Numbered from the stretch's first letter, positions 46,389-54,823 are shown. The stretch is DNA of 64,000 nt from Brevundimonas pondensis (GCF_017487345.1 NZ_CP062006.1:2796001-2860000), one strand, 5' to 3'. Translations and numbers: made by a program. The notes: generated by a model not told the origin, from the sequence alone.

Positions 46389-48359
46389 TCAGCGCGCGAT
46401 GCGCAGTCGGGTGATGTCGCGCCCGATGGCCTTGAAAGCCTCCTTCAGGTCTGTGCCGCTATTGGCCTCAAAGAAGTGCCGATCCGGCGTCGTGGCGCAT
46501 TCCCGGAGCATTTCCAGAGCGGTGTCGATGCCGGGGCCGCCGACATCCGTCCCCAGGTCGAAGCCGACAGTGTAAACAACCACCCCCTGATCCTGCATCG
46601 CCTGACACAGGGCCAGCGACTGCTCGAACGGATGACCATTGGTCGCGTTCTCATTGATGTGTGTGTCCGCGCCGCCGCTGCCGGACCCGGCGTCTGCGGC
46701 GATGACTCCGGAACGGAAGGGCGTGTTGAACTCACCGTCCGTCATCAGGATGGCGACCTTCAGCGTCTTGCTGGGATCATAGGCGGCGGGACGACTGTTC
46801 ACGCCCCAAAGCGAACTGAAGTTCGGTGAGATCATGTACCAGGCCCAGGCGATGCCGATCTGACCCGCGGTCGATCCGCCCGCTTCCAGCTTGTCGATCT
46901 CCTTGCCCAGGTCCACGCGACTGCTGGACAAGGGTGTCACGGCGACGCTGGGGCAGGGATTGCTGCTGTCCAGATAGCCGCGGCCGACGTAGGAGCCGAC
47001 ACTCGGGTAGGAGTCGGTATAGGCCTGCGCGCCGGCGCGTTCGCTGACGCAGGTGCTGGAACCCAGCACGGCCACCATGCCGGACGCCGCCGGATAGGCG
47101 CGCCACTGGCCGCCGTCCCGACCGTTGAACAGCTTGCCGCCGCTGGAATAGGAATTCCCGCCCTTCACGGTCTTGACCAGACCCAGGCTGCGCGACGTGT
47201 CGAGGATGACCTGGCTGCCGCTCTGGCTGGCCACGCGATAGCCGCCGTTGTTCAACTGCGCCATCCCGCCCATGTCGGCCAGCCGCACATAGTCATTGGC
47301 GACTAGGCCGTGACCAGACGCCGTCAGGGTCAGTCCGCAATCCGTCCGCACGCACTTGGCCACATAGGCCGTGCCAGAGAAGGAATTGTAGCCCGAAGTA
47401 TTCAGATAGGTGGAGGTCACGGCCCCGCTGCTGTTCAGCAGACGCAACTGGAACTGGCTGCTGGAGGCGTTCGTCACCTGATAGGCCACGCCGTTGATCG
47501 CCGGCATCTTGTCGATGTTCCACATGACCACGCGATCGCCGTTGGCGAACCCATGGCTCGACGCGGTGATGGTGGCCGAACTGTTGCGGTTCACCGCCGA
47601 CACGGTCCGGATCGTACCCGTTACCCAGGACGCCGCTGTGATCGACTTGGACGTCGCATCCAGCGCGCCGCGCACGCTGTCAGCTGAAACGCCGACGTTC
47701 ACCCCGGCCGCGTAGGGCACCAGCGCCACCTTGGAGTAGAAGGGTGACTGCTGGTCCTGAACCACCAGTTCGATCAGTTCCTTGGCTGCCGCCCTCAGGT
47801 CCTGGATCTTGGACGTCGGCGGACAGTTCTTGCTGCAGTTGTCCATTGAACCGGTGATGTCCAGCGCCATGGCCACCTCGACGTCGCGCGAGGCGCGCAG
47901 CACTTCGGAGTGGCTTCCCACCGGCAGATAGTCGTCCAGCAGCTGCCCGTAGGGGGGCAGGACGATGTTGGCGACCAGCACCTTCACGTTCACCCGTGCG
48001 TCGGCGATGATGGTGTTGCCCTGCAGGACAAAGCTGGCCGTGTCAGTGCTGGTCTCGCTGAAATAGGCGGGCATGTTGGCCTTGAGCGCAGCCAGACCGA
48101 TGCGGTTCAGATTGACGTCGTCGGTATATTTCGAACGCGCGGCGGCCAGAGCCGCAGCGTCCAGCGCATCCTGCAGATTGGCCTTCACCTTTGAAGCCTG
48201 ATGGATATCCACCGCCCCCAGGGTGATCATGACCAGAGCCGGCAACGCCAGTCCGAACATCATGGCCACATTGCCCCGCGTGGCCTGTGCGAAGCGCGCC
48301 ACGAAGGCGCGCGCGCCATGCACCAGCCGGCTGAATCCGCTCATCTGCCCGTTCGTCAC
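46389..48359 (-). CDS. TadG-like vWA protein with two FCCH-like repeats
   Basis: A 656-residue protein. Residues 22-52 have the TadE/TadG-type motif RGNVAMMFGLALPALVMITL, a membrane helix that anchors Flp-pilus-linked proteins. A vWA domain starts with a MIDAS motif DITGSMD (Asp167-Ser171) and continues after residue 420 to VAILMTDGEFN. Between them lies an insertion of about 170 residues with two related segments, 262-306 (ITASSHGFANGDRV...) and 342-387 (LTASGHGLVANDYV...), which resemble the FCCH domain seen in phage tail proteins. Ten or so Cys suggest disulfides outside the cytoplasm. Probably a cell-surface or periplasmic protein that binds metal at the MIDAS. A start at 48344 is also possible. 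Confidence 0.85.
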   Translation of the reverse strand: MTNGQMSGFSRLVHGARAFVARFAQATRGNVAMMFGLALPALVMITLGAVDIHQASKVKANLQDALDAAALAAARSKYTDDVNLNRIGLAALKANMPAYFSETSTDTASFVLQGNTIIADARVNVKVLVANIVLPPYGQLLDDYLPVGSHSEVLRASRDVEVAMALDITGSMDNCSKNCPPTSKIQDLRAAAKELIELVVQDQQSPFYSKVALVPYAAGVNVGVSADSVRGALDATSKSITAASWVTGTIRTVSAVNRNSSATITASSHGFANGDRVVMWNIDKMPAINGVAYQVTNASSSQFQLRLLNSSGAVTSTYLNTSGYNSFSGTAYVAKCVRTDCGLTLTASGHGLVANDYVRLADMGGMAQLNNGGYRVASQSGSQVILDTSRSLGLVKTVKGGNSYSSGGKLFNGRDGGQWRAYPAASGMVAVLGSSTCVSERAGAQAYTDSYPSVGSYVGRGYLDSSNPCPSVAVTPLSSSRVDLGKEIDKLEAGGSTAGQIGIAWAWYMISPNFSSLWGVNSRPAAYDPSKTLKVAILMTDGEFNTPFRSGVIAADAGSGSGGADTHINENATNGHPFEQSLALCQAMQDQGVVVYTVGFDLGTDVGGPGIDTALEMLRECATTPDRHFFEANSGTDLKEAFKAIGRDITRLRIAR

Positions 48360-48464
48360 CGTATCGGCCCCATCTGGAATCGGCGGCGGACGCAGGTCCG
48401 CAGTCCATCGCAGAGTGCCCCGTTTCAGTTAAGGCTTGGCCCTATGCTGACGGTTAACGCCGTC

Positions 48465-49169
48465 TTAGCGGTCGACGCAGCGGTCCAGTCCGGCCTCGCG
48501 CACCGTGCCCATGGCGGCCTGGATGCGGCTGGCGCGACGCCGGACATAGGGGCCGGGGTCGGCGGCCCGGTAGCGGCGCGGGCTGGGCAGGATGGCGGCC
48601 AGGCGGGCGGCCTCGCGCGCAGTCAGATTTTCGGCGCTCTTGTGGAACCAGTGCTGTGAGGCGGCCTCGGCGCCATAGACGCCCGGCGCCCATTCGGCGA
48701 CGTTCAGGTACATCTCCATGATCCGCCGCTTGCCCCAGCCGATCTCGATCAGGCCGGTGTAGCCGACCTCCAGCCCCTTGCGGACCCAGTCGCGGCCGGG
48801 CCACAGGAAGACGTTCTTGGCCGTCTGCTGGCTGATGGTCGAGGCGCCGCGCCTCTTGTCCGAGCCGCGCTGCTCGGCCCGTTCGTTGGCCTCCATCGCC
48901 TTCTGGATGGCCTCGACGTCAAAGCCGTGGTGCTGACAGAAGCGGGCGTCCTCGGCGGCGATCACCGCCTCGACCAGACGCGGCGAGATGTGATCCAGCG
49001 AGCGCCAGCGATAGTCCATGCCGTGGCCCGCAACCGCCTGCTTGACCATCAGGATGGTGAACAGGGGCGGGACAAAGCGGTGCAGCACCACCCCGCCGAC
49101 CGGGATCAGGGCCAGGATCAGCAGCAGGGTCAGCAGCGGGCGCCGCTTGCGGGTCTTCGCACGGGTCAT
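48465..49169 (-). CDS. mtgA: Monofunctional peptidoglycan glycosyltransferase MtgA
   Basis: A 234-residue family 51 glycosyltransferase that polymerises lipid II into glycan strands. One N-terminal membrane helix (about 11-29, LLTLLLILALIPVGGVVLH), then the catalytic block with EDARFCQHHGFDVEAI (first catalytic Glu in AAEDARF), GASTISQQTAKNVFLWP, and RRIMEMYLNVAEWAPGVYG with the second Glu. No transpeptidase domain follows, so it is the monofunctional form. It lies between the vWA gene and the WD40 gene without overlap. Confidence 0.96.
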   Translation of the reverse strand: MTRAKTRKRRPLLTLLLILALIPVGGVVLHRFVPPLFTILMVKQAVAGHGMDYRWRSLDHISPRLVEAVIAAEDARFCQHHGFDVEAIQKAMEANERAEQRGSDKRRGASTISQQTAKNVFLWPGRDWVRKGLEVGYTGLIEIGWGKRRIMEMYLNVAEWAPGVYGAEAASQHWFHKSAENLTAREAARLAAILPSPRRYRAADPGPYVRRRASRIQAAMGTVREAGLDRCVDR

Positions 49170-49211
49170 GCCGCCATCCTGCCGGGCTCAAGCTTCAGCG
49201 CAAGCGCGATC

Positions 49212-50177
49212 TCAGAGCGAGACCACGCCCGCCTGACCGTCCTCGTCGGCCCAGGCGACGCGCGCCGCGCCCGAACTCATGGCCAGGGCGACGATCGGCG
49301 CGCCCTTGTCCTTCCTGATGAAGTCCAGCCCCTGCCCTGCCGGATCAGCCCACCAGACGCGGCCGTCCTCGAGCCCTGCGGCCAGGCGGCCGTGCGCTGG
49401 TGCGGCGGCGACCTGGGCGATCAGGGTGCTTTCGTCGAAGCCGATCTCGGTCGCCTCGCGGCCCATCGGGCCGTTGGCGCCGATGAAGGGCCAAAGCACC
49501 ACGCCTTGGGCGCCGGCGGTGGCCAAAAGCTGCCCCTTGGCCAGGAAGGCGAAGCTCTTGATCTTGGACGGATAGCCGCCCATCCGCATGTTCTTCTGAT
49601 CCTTCAGGCGCCAGCCGTGCATCTGGTTGTCCTGCATGGCGGTGACGACGAAGGCGCCGTCGGGCGAGAAGCCCACCGCCAGGTGCGAGCCCGCCCAGGC
49701 CATCTTGACCGGCTGCTGCTGCTCGATGCGCGCGTACCACAGCCAGGCCCCGCCATAGGTCGAGGTCGCGACGCGACGCCCCTTGGGATCAAAGGCCACG
49801 CCCGAAACGGTGCGCTCGTGCTGAAAGTCGCGACGGAAGGCCACGTCCTTGCTGTCGATCACCGACAGGGTGCGCCCCGCCGAGAAGGCGATCAGGCCGC
49901 TTTCGGCCGAGGCGTCGATGGCGTCGATCCACTGCCCCTTGGCCGTGGCCAGGACGACGCTCTCGCCCTCGCGGCTCCACACCACCTTGCCGTCGTCGCC
50001 GCCCGTGACGACGCCCTCGCCCGAGGGGTGGACAGCAGCGCACAGGATGGCCCCGTCATGGATCTCGCTGCGGGCGCCGTTCTCGAAACGCACCGAACCG
50101 TCGCCCAGGGCGAAGATCGCGCCCGTCTTGTCGAACAGGGCGGCGGTGACCTGGGCGTCGAAGGAGAAGGTCGGCAT
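49212..50177 (-). CDS. WD40 repeat beta-propeller protein
   Basis: A 321-residue soluble protein made of seven WD40-like blades: repeated GxDDGKVVW, GVAFDPKGRRVATSTYGGAWLW, VGFSPDGAFVVTAMQDNQMHGW, and GLEDGRVWWAD near the end. No signal peptide is seen. Such proteins are scaffolds; no enzymatic residue is apparent. In alphaproteobacteria, from memory, a WD40 gene is often near a CobW-type GTPase and zinc genes. Here the CobW gene lies about 1.2 kb away on the same strand, with a hydrolase gene and a repeat in between, so a link to metal supply is only a suggestion. Confidence 0.85.
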   Translation of the reverse strand: MPTFSFDAQVTAALFDKTGAIFALGDGSVRFENGARSEIHDGAILCAAVHPSGEGVVTGGDDGKVVWSREGESVVLATAKGQWIDAIDASAESGLIAFSAGRTLSVIDSKDVAFRRDFQHERTVSGVAFDPKGRRVATSTYGGAWLWYARIEQQQPVKMAWAGSHLAVGFSPDGAFVVTAMQDNQMHGWRLKDQKNMRMGGYPSKIKSFAFLAKGQLLATAGAQGVVLWPFIGANGPMGREATEIGFDESTLIAQVAAAPAHGRLAAGLEDGRVWWADPAGQGLDFIRKDKGAPIVALAMSSGAARVAWADEDGQAGVVSL

Positions 50178-50264
50178 GTCGGCTCACGCAAGGCAGGGAA
50201 AGTCAGACGCGCCTCATAGCCTCCTGCGTCGCGTCTGTCGCCAGTCAGGCCTATAGAGACGCTC

Positions 50265-50966
50265 ATGACCCTGCTGCTCATCCCCGGCTTCATGGCCGAC
50301 GCCACCCTGTGGGACGCCATGGCCGACGACCTGGCCCCCTTCGGGCCTCTGGTCGCCACCGACCTGAGCCGAGGCGAGGACATCGAGACCATGGCCGCCG
50401 CCATCCTGGCCGACGCGCCGGATCGCTTCGTCGCCGTGGGCTTTTCCATGGGCGGCTATGTGGCGCGCGAGCTGGCGCGGATCGCACCGGAACGGGTGGA
50501 GGCCCTGATCCTGATCGCCACCTCGGCGCGCGGCGACACCGAGGAACTGATCCGCCAGCGTCGCTCGGCCCTGAAGGCGGCGCCCAAGGCCTTCAAGGGC
50601 CTGAGCCGCCCGGCCATCGTCTCGTCCTTGCATCCTGATCTGGCGACGGATGAAGCGATGATCGGGCGGGTGCGCGACATGGGTTTGAGGCTGGGCGGCG
50701 AGGTCTTCCATCGCCAGTCGGCCATGGCGCGGGCCGGCGACCTGGGCCGACTGGACGAGATCCGTCAGCCGACGCTGATCGTGGCGGCGGACGCCGACCG
50801 CCTGCGCGGCCCAGACGAGGCCGAGGAACTGCATCAAGGGATCAAGGGCTCGACCATGGTCCACGTCGCGCACAGCGGCCACATGATCCCGCTGGAACAG
50901 CCCAAGGCGCTAGCCCGGGTAATGACGAACTGGCTGTCCCCCCTCTCCCAATGGGAGAGGGCTTGA
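50265..50966 (+). CDS. Alpha/beta hydrolase with repeat-encoded C-terminus
   Basis: A 233-residue alpha/beta hydrolase. It opens LLLIPGFMADATLWDAM, the oxyanion loop, and has the nucleophile elbow GFSMGGYVARELA with the catalytic Ser. HSGHMIPLEQPKALARV near the end holds the catalytic His; the Asp is in VAADADRLRGPDEAE. The substrate is not recognisable. The last ten or so residues, LSPLSQWERA, and the stop codon are encoded by the left arm of a palindromic repeat that starts at 50941. The original gene end has therefore probably been replaced, but the fold is complete before that point. Confidence 0.88.
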   Translation: MTLLLIPGFMADATLWDAMADDLAPFGPLVATDLSRGEDIETMAAAILADAPDRFVAVGFSMGGYVARELARIAPERVEALILIATSARGDTEELIRQRRSALKAAPKAFKGLSRPAIVSSLHPDLATDEAMIGRVRDMGLRLGGEVFHRQSAMARAGDLGRLDEIRQPTLIVAADADRLRGPDEAEELHQGIKGSTMVHVAHSGHMIPLEQPKALARVMTNWLSPLSQWERA

Positions 50967-51142
50967 GGCTCGGAGAGCCGAAGGCGATCCGCCAGCCGAA
51001 AGGGTGAGGGTCGCGATCAAAAGTCGGCCGAAGGCCGTGGCGTTGCGGCTCACGCCGACTGAAACGTCAGCCCCTCACCCTTTCGCGCCAGGGCGACGGC
51101 TGCGCCGACGCGCGCTCAAGCCCTCTCCCGCCGGGAGAGGGT
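50941..51142. repeat. Nested palindromic repeat element of about 200 bases
   Basis: Outer inverted arms of about 27 bases (50942-50968 and 51116-51142) each contain a small hairpin CCCTCTCCC-3-GGGAGAGGG followed by CTTGAG. Inner 14-base arms CGAAAGGGTGAGGG (50998-51011) and CCCTCACCCTTTCG (51073-51086) are perfect. A third pair, AGTCGG and CCGACT, lies inside. The whole can fold into one long hairpin. It overlaps the 3' end of the hydrolase gene. From memory, sequences of this CCCTCTCCC/GGTGAGGG type are dispersed repeats in many proteobacterial genomes. No transposase is present. Confidence 0.8.
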
Positions 51143-51149
51143 CGGCGTT

Positions 51150-51359
51150 CTACTTATGCGTTTCGACCCAGCGCTGGGTCATCAGAGCGCCCGAGGCGTA
51201 GGCTTCCTGCAGTTCCACGCTCCAGTAGTTGAGCATGTCCAGCGGGATGACCGCGCCCGAGACGGCGCAGCGCACATGGTCGCCGCCCTTGACGATTTCG
51301 AACTCGGGCGTGCCGTAGATCAGTTTGGCCTCGACCCGCGCGCGAGGGGGCGGGTTCAT
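51150..51359 (-). CDS. DUF2093 family protein
   Basis: A 69-residue protein. [26 protein letters not shown], then [19 protein letters not shown] is the DUF2093 signature, a small family found in alphaproteobacteria. It is soluble with no metal motif other than one Cys. The ATG overlaps the CobW stop by 4 bases, so it is made with the GTPase. The repeat element ends 8 bases before its stop codon. The role is unknown. Confidence 0.88.
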   Translation of the reverse strand: MNPPPRARVEAKLIYGTPEFEIVKGGDHVRCAVSGAVIPLDMLNYWSVELQEAYASGALMTQRWVETHK

Positions 51360-52462
51360 GCCGCGCAGGCCTCGAACCCGGCCTTGAGCTCGGCCTCGTT
51401 CAGGTCGCGGCCGATGAAGACGGCGCGGCTCCAGCGACGTTCCTTGTCGCCCCAGGGCTGCTGCAGGTCGCCTTCCAGGATCATGTGCACGGCCTGGAAG
51501 ACCAGGCGGCGGTCCTCGCCGTCGACGTCGATGATGCCCTTGGCGCGCAGGATGTTCTGGCCCTGCTCGCCCAGCAAGCGGTCCAGCCAGGCGGTGAACT
51601 TGGCGCCGTTCAGCGGCCGGTCCAGCGTCAGCGAGATGCCCTTGATGTCGTCGTTGTGGGCGTGACCGCGCGGGCCGTGGTCGTGATGGTCGTGGCCGTG
51701 GTCATGACCGCAATGCTCGTCATGCACATGGTCATGATCGTGGTCGTGGTCGTGATGGGCATGACCGCAATGTTCGTCGTGGACGTGGCCCTCGGCGCCG
51801 TGGGGCGGGTTCACGAAGTCCGGCTTGACCTCGAGGATGCGCTCCAGATCGAAGGCGTGCAGGCCCAGAACCTGATCCAGCGGCACGTTCGAGCGCTCGG
51901 CGCGAACGATGGGGGCCAGGGGGTTGAGGGCGCGCAGGCGGGCTTCGACGGCGGCCAGCTGGGCCTCGTCCACCAGGTCGATCTTGTTCAGGATGATGCG
52001 GTCGGCGAAGGCGACCTGCTCGCGCGCTTCCTTGCTGTCATCCAGACGCGCCATGACGTGCTTGGCGTCGACCAGGGCGGTCACGCTGTCCAGCTGGGTC
52101 TTGGCCTTGACCTCGTCGTCGACGAAGAAGGTCTGGGCCACCGGGCCGGGGTCGGCCAGGCCCGTGGTTTCGACGATGATGGCGTCAAAGGCGGGCTTGC
52201 CGGGACGCTGGCGCTTCATCAGGCCCGAGACCACCCGGATCAGGTCGCCGCGCACCGTGCAGCAGACGCAGCCGTTGTTCATCTCGAACACGTCCTCGTC
52301 GGCGCCGACCACCAGGTCGTTGTCGATGCCGATCTCGCCGAACTCGTTGACGATGACGGCGTAGCGCTTGCCGTGGTCCTCGGTGAGGATGCGGTTCAAG
52401 AGGGTGGTCTTGCCGGCGCCGAGGTAGCCGGTGAGGACGGTGACGGGTGTCTTCTGGGTCAT
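51356..52462 (-). CDS. CobW/COG0523 family GTPase, probable metallochaperone
   Basis: A 368-residue P-loop GTPase. Walker A is GYLGAGKTT (12-20), the metal motif CVCC is at 65-68 (in [13 protein letters not shown]), Walker B is [11 protein letters not shown] and the base-recognition NKID lies in [12 protein letters not shown]. Between the GTPase and the C-terminal CobW_C domain is a His/Asp-rich stretch (about residues 222-273, [15 protein letters not shown] and similar) that should bind zinc or nickel. These proteins deliver metal to client enzymes using GTP. A CDF metal exporter gene lies 50 bases upstream on the same strand, which supports a zinc or cobalt role. Confidence 0.93.
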   Translation of the reverse strand: MTQKTPVTVLTGYLGAGKTTLLNRILTEDHGKRYAVIVNEFGEIGIDNDLVVGADEDVFEMNNGCVCCTVRGDLIRVVSGLMKRQRPGKPAFDAIIVETTGLADPGPVAQTFFVDDEVKAKTQLDSVTALVDAKHVMARLDDSKEAREQVAFADRIILNKIDLVDEAQLAAVEARLRALNPLAPIVRAERSNVPLDQVLGLHAFDLERILEVKPDFVNPPHGAEGHVHDEHCGHAHHDHDHDHDHVHDEHCGHDHGHDHHDHGPRGHAHNDDIKGISLTLDRPLNGAKFTAWLDRLLGEQGQNILRAKGIIDVDGEDRRLVFQAVHMILEGDLQQPWGDKERRWSRAVFIGRDLNEAELKAGFEACAA

Positions 52463-52512
52463 GAGCGGCTAGATGGCGGCTGAATGGCCAGAAGGGAAGA
52501 GGCGCCGAACGC

Positions 52513-53475
52513 TTAACAGCTCGGGCAATCCGGCAGGGCGCCGCTTTCCAGCTGGAAGGTGGTATGGCTGACGCCGAAGCGGCTGCGGGCCACGCCCTGG
52601 GCCTCGATCAAAAGAGCATCGGCGTCGGGTCGGTCGTGGACCAGATGCGCCGTCAGGGCCGTGTCCGTGGTCGACAGGCCCCAGATGTGCAGGTCGTGCA
52701 CGGCGCTGACGCCCGGCAGAGCCAGGAAGGCGTCGCGAACCTGATCCACCTCGACCCCGTTCGGGGCGGCGTCGAGCGCCAGATTGACCGAGTCCTTCAG
52801 CAGGCTCCAGGTGCCGATCATGATGACGACCACGATGCCCAGGCTGACCAGGGCGTCGATCACAGCCCAACCGGTCAGCAGGATGACGGCTCCGGCGACG
52901 ACCACGCCCAGCGACACCGCCGCATCCGCCATCATGTGCAGATAGGCCCCGCGCACGTTCAGGTCCTTGTGCTGGTCCTTCATGAACAGCAGGGCCGTGC
53001 CCAGGTTGATGAAGAAACCTATGCCCGCCACCACCATGATGACGCCGGACGCCACCGGCGCCGGCTCGGCCAGACGACGGATGGCCTCAAAGGCGATGGC
53101 CCCGCAGGCGAAGATCAGCAGCAGGGCGTTGCCCAGGGCGGCCAGAACGGTGGCCTTGCCATATCCATAGGTGCGCTTGGGGCCGGCGGCGCGGCGGGCC
53201 AGCCAGGCCGCGCCGCCGGCCATGGCCAGGCCCAGGACGTCGGACAGGTTGTGGCCCGCGTCGGCCATCAGGGCGGTCGAGTCGGCCCAAAGTCCGGCGC
53301 CGAACTCGCAGGCTACAAAGGCCAGGTTGACGATCAGGCCGACGGCGTAGCGCCAGTCACCCGTGTCCACCGGCCCATGATGATGCCCGCCGATACCGTG
53401 GGAATGGCCGTGGTCATGACCATGCGAATGGTCATGGCCCGCGTGTGAGTGGTCGTGTGCGTGATCGTGCGCCAT
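52513..53475 (-). CDS. Cation diffusion facilitator (CDF) metal exporter
   Basis: A 320-residue CDF protein with a His-rich N-terminus (residues 2-35, HDHAHDHSHAGHDHSHGHDH) and six membrane helices. The transport-site pattern is HNLSDV in helix II (GHNLSDVLGLA) and H-x3-D in helix V (HMMADAAVSLGVV), the arrangement of Zn/Co/Ni exporters of the ZitB/DmeF type. The cytoplasmic C-terminal domain has VHDLHIWGLSTTDTALTAHLV and ends LPDCPSC. The metal is likely zinc or cobalt. An AT-rich patch, unusual in this genome, lies 60-80 bases upstream of the ATG. Confidence 0.93.
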   Translation of the reverse strand: MAHDHAHDHSHAGHDHSHGHDHGHSHGIGGHHHGPVDTGDWRYAVGLIVNLAFVACEFGAGLWADSTALMADAGHNLSDVLGLAMAGGAAWLARRAAGPKRTYGYGKATVLAALGNALLLIFACGAIAFEAIRRLAEPAPVASGVIMVVAGIGFFINLGTALLFMKDQHKDLNVRGAYLHMMADAAVSLGVVVAGAVILLTGWAVIDALVSLGIVVVIMIGTWSLLKDSVNLALDAAPNGVEVDQVRDAFLALPGVSAVHDLHIWGLSTTDTALTAHLVHDRPDADALLIEAQGVARSRFGVSHTTFQLESGALPDCPSC

Positions 53476-53560
53476 GCAACCCCTCTAGGCCCGCTCGCCG
53501 CGCCACGTCAACGACAACGAACATAAGTCATTGAATGTAAATATATAACCTATCAACGCA

Positions 53561-54220
53561 TCAGTGCTGATGGGTCATCACCAAGAAGCCGATCAGGATC
53601 AGGGCCACGCCCAGGATGGCGCCTTCATAGCGCGCCCAACGTTCCAGCCGCAGGATGGAGTATCCGGCGCTGGCCAGCGCCGCCAGAAGGGTCATTCCCA
53701 GCACCGTCCCGGCGGCGAAGCTGAGCGTCAGCAGGGCCAGGGCCATGACGCCCTCGGTCGCCGACGACAGATAGATGGGCAGCAAGACCTCGCCCGGCGT
53801 CACCGCCATCATCAGCACCAGGCCCCAGAAGGCGGCGCGGTCCGACACAGCCGGCTCAGGCGTTTCGGCCTCCGGCCCCGTCGCCGTGATCGGCTTCTGC
53901 AAGGAGGCCCGCGCCAGATAGAAGGCGCCGAATATAAAGAGCAGGGCCGCCGACAGATGCGGCAGCAGCCCCCCGATCCAGGCGTTCAGCGCCAGCCCCG
54001 CAGCCACGATCAGCGACCCGACCAGGGCGGTGGAGGCGATGTGGGCCAGGCCCGCCGTCACCGCCACCGTCATGACCCGCATCAGGCTCCAACGCTGCGC
54101 CCGGCCCACCAGGACAAAGGGCAGCCAGTGGGTCGGCAGGGCCGCATGCAGGAAGGCCGCGACGAATCCCCCGCCCAGAAGCGATATCAGAACAGGCTGC
54201 TGGAGATCGGGCGGCGACAT
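53561..54220 (-). CDS. Polytopic membrane protein, NicO/UreH-like
   Basis: A 219-residue protein with about six helices. The N-terminal AAFLHAALPTHWLPFVLVGRAQ, a conserved His pair at the start of helix I, and the Gly-rich helices resemble UreH and NicO nickel/cobalt transporter relatives, but the typical H-x4-D motif of NiCoT is missing. AAFWGLVLMMAVTPGEVLLPIYL begins the second half. It is followed by the CDF exporter on the same strand and preceded by a Crp/Fnr gene, so a metal-transport role is plausible. A perfect palindrome lies 17-31 bases before the ATG. The substrate is not shown. Confidence 0.7.
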   Translation of the reverse strand: MSPPDLQQPVLISLLGGGFVAAFLHAALPTHWLPFVLVGRAQRWSLMRVMTVAVTAGLAHIASTALVGSLIVAAGLALNAWIGGLLPHLSAALLFIFGAFYLARASLQKPITATGPEAETPEPAVSDRAAFWGLVLMMAVTPGEVLLPIYLSSATEGVMALALLTLSFAAGTVLGMTLLAALASAGYSILRLERWARYEGAILGVALILIGFLVMTHQH

Positions 54221-54236
54221 TCCGCGCCTTCTATAT

Positions 54237-54251
54237 TGTTACTTTGTAACA
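54237..54251. promoter_or_regulatory. Perfect 6-3-6 palindrome over the Crp/Fnr stop codon
   Basis: TGTTAC-TTT-GTAACA is a fully symmetrical 15-base site. It spans the stop codon of the Crp/Fnr gene (stop at 54239) and lies 17 bases before the ATG (54220) of the membrane protein gene. It is too short for a terminator. It is a plausible operator for the downstream gene, though not a standard CRP or FNR site. Confidence 0.45.
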
Positions 54252-54823
54252 GTCGAGAGGGGTGACGCCGATTCTGCACGCCGTCGCCGTATCCGGCTGA
54301 GCGCGACAGGCGTCACGCCCAGGTAGCGGGCGATGTCCACCTGCATCAACCGCGCCGCCAGATCGCCCTGCTCGGCGATGAAGCGGCGATACCGCGCCTC
54401 GGCGGACAAACACAGAAGGTCATGCTCGCGAACCTCCTTCTTCAGCGCCATCGCCTCGGACATCTCGAGAAAAAGCGCCGAAAGCTCGGCGTCGCCCGCC
54501 ATCGCTGCGCGGAACCGGTCATAGCCGAGGATCAAGACTTCGGACTGCTCAAGACAGGCGGCGGAAAAGGCGCTGGTCCCGCCCGCGATCTGCGACCGCC
54601 GTGAACCGAACACTCCGGCGTCGGCGATGAAGCTCTTGATCCACTCCTTGCCGTCGTGGGTCAGGTAGGACAGCTTCACCAGCCCGCCCCGCAGAACATG
54701 AATGTCGCGCGACGGATCGCCCTGCCGGAACACCACCTCGCCCTTCTCGAAACGGCGCCCCTGAACATGACGCGCCAGGGCCGGATCGGACCTCAGCCGC
54801 TCTACCAGACGATCAAGGGCCAC
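54239..54823 (-). CDS. Crp/Fnr family transcriptional regulator
   Basis: A 194-residue regulator. The N-terminal cyclic-nucleotide-binding-like domain (about 20-120) has RRFEKGEVVFRQGDPSRDIHVLRGGLVKL, and the HTH domain (about 135-185) has ARLMQVDIARYLGVTPVALSRIRRRR. There is no Cys cluster for an FeS centre, and the cAMP site PRxxER pattern is absent (GVFGSRRSQIAGG instead), so the ligand is unknown. The HTH resembles that of Crp/Fnr members with a single regulatory gene target nearby. It ends at the palindromic site described at 54237, upstream of the membrane protein gene, which it may control. Confidence 0.9.
   Translation of the reverse strand: MALDRLVERLRSDPALARHVQGRRFEKGEVVFRQGDPSRDIHVLRGGLVKLSYLTHDGKEWIKSFIADAGVFGSRRSQIAGGTSAFSAACLEQSEVLILGYDRFRAAMAGDAELSALFLEMSEAMALKKEVREHDLLCLSAEARYRRFIAEQGDLAARLMQVDIARYLGVTPVALSRIRRRRAESASPLSTVTK

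Noticed and set aside
51004..51201. 65-codon ORF on the plus strand
   Set aside because: It lies inside the palindromic repeat and runs into the DUF2093 antisense strand; the frame is incidental.
51680..51790. Apparent short tandem repeats that look like a CRISPR or VNTR
   Set aside because: These are His/Asp codons (CATGAC and similar) of the metal-binding loop of the CobW protein. No spacers or palindromic repeats are present.
53535..53550. Possible Zur box before the CDF exporter
   Set aside because: The site GTAAATATATAAC is only partly symmetrical and differs from the known alphaproteobacterial Zur consensus as I remember it. It was not called as a feature and is mentioned only as an AT-rich patch.
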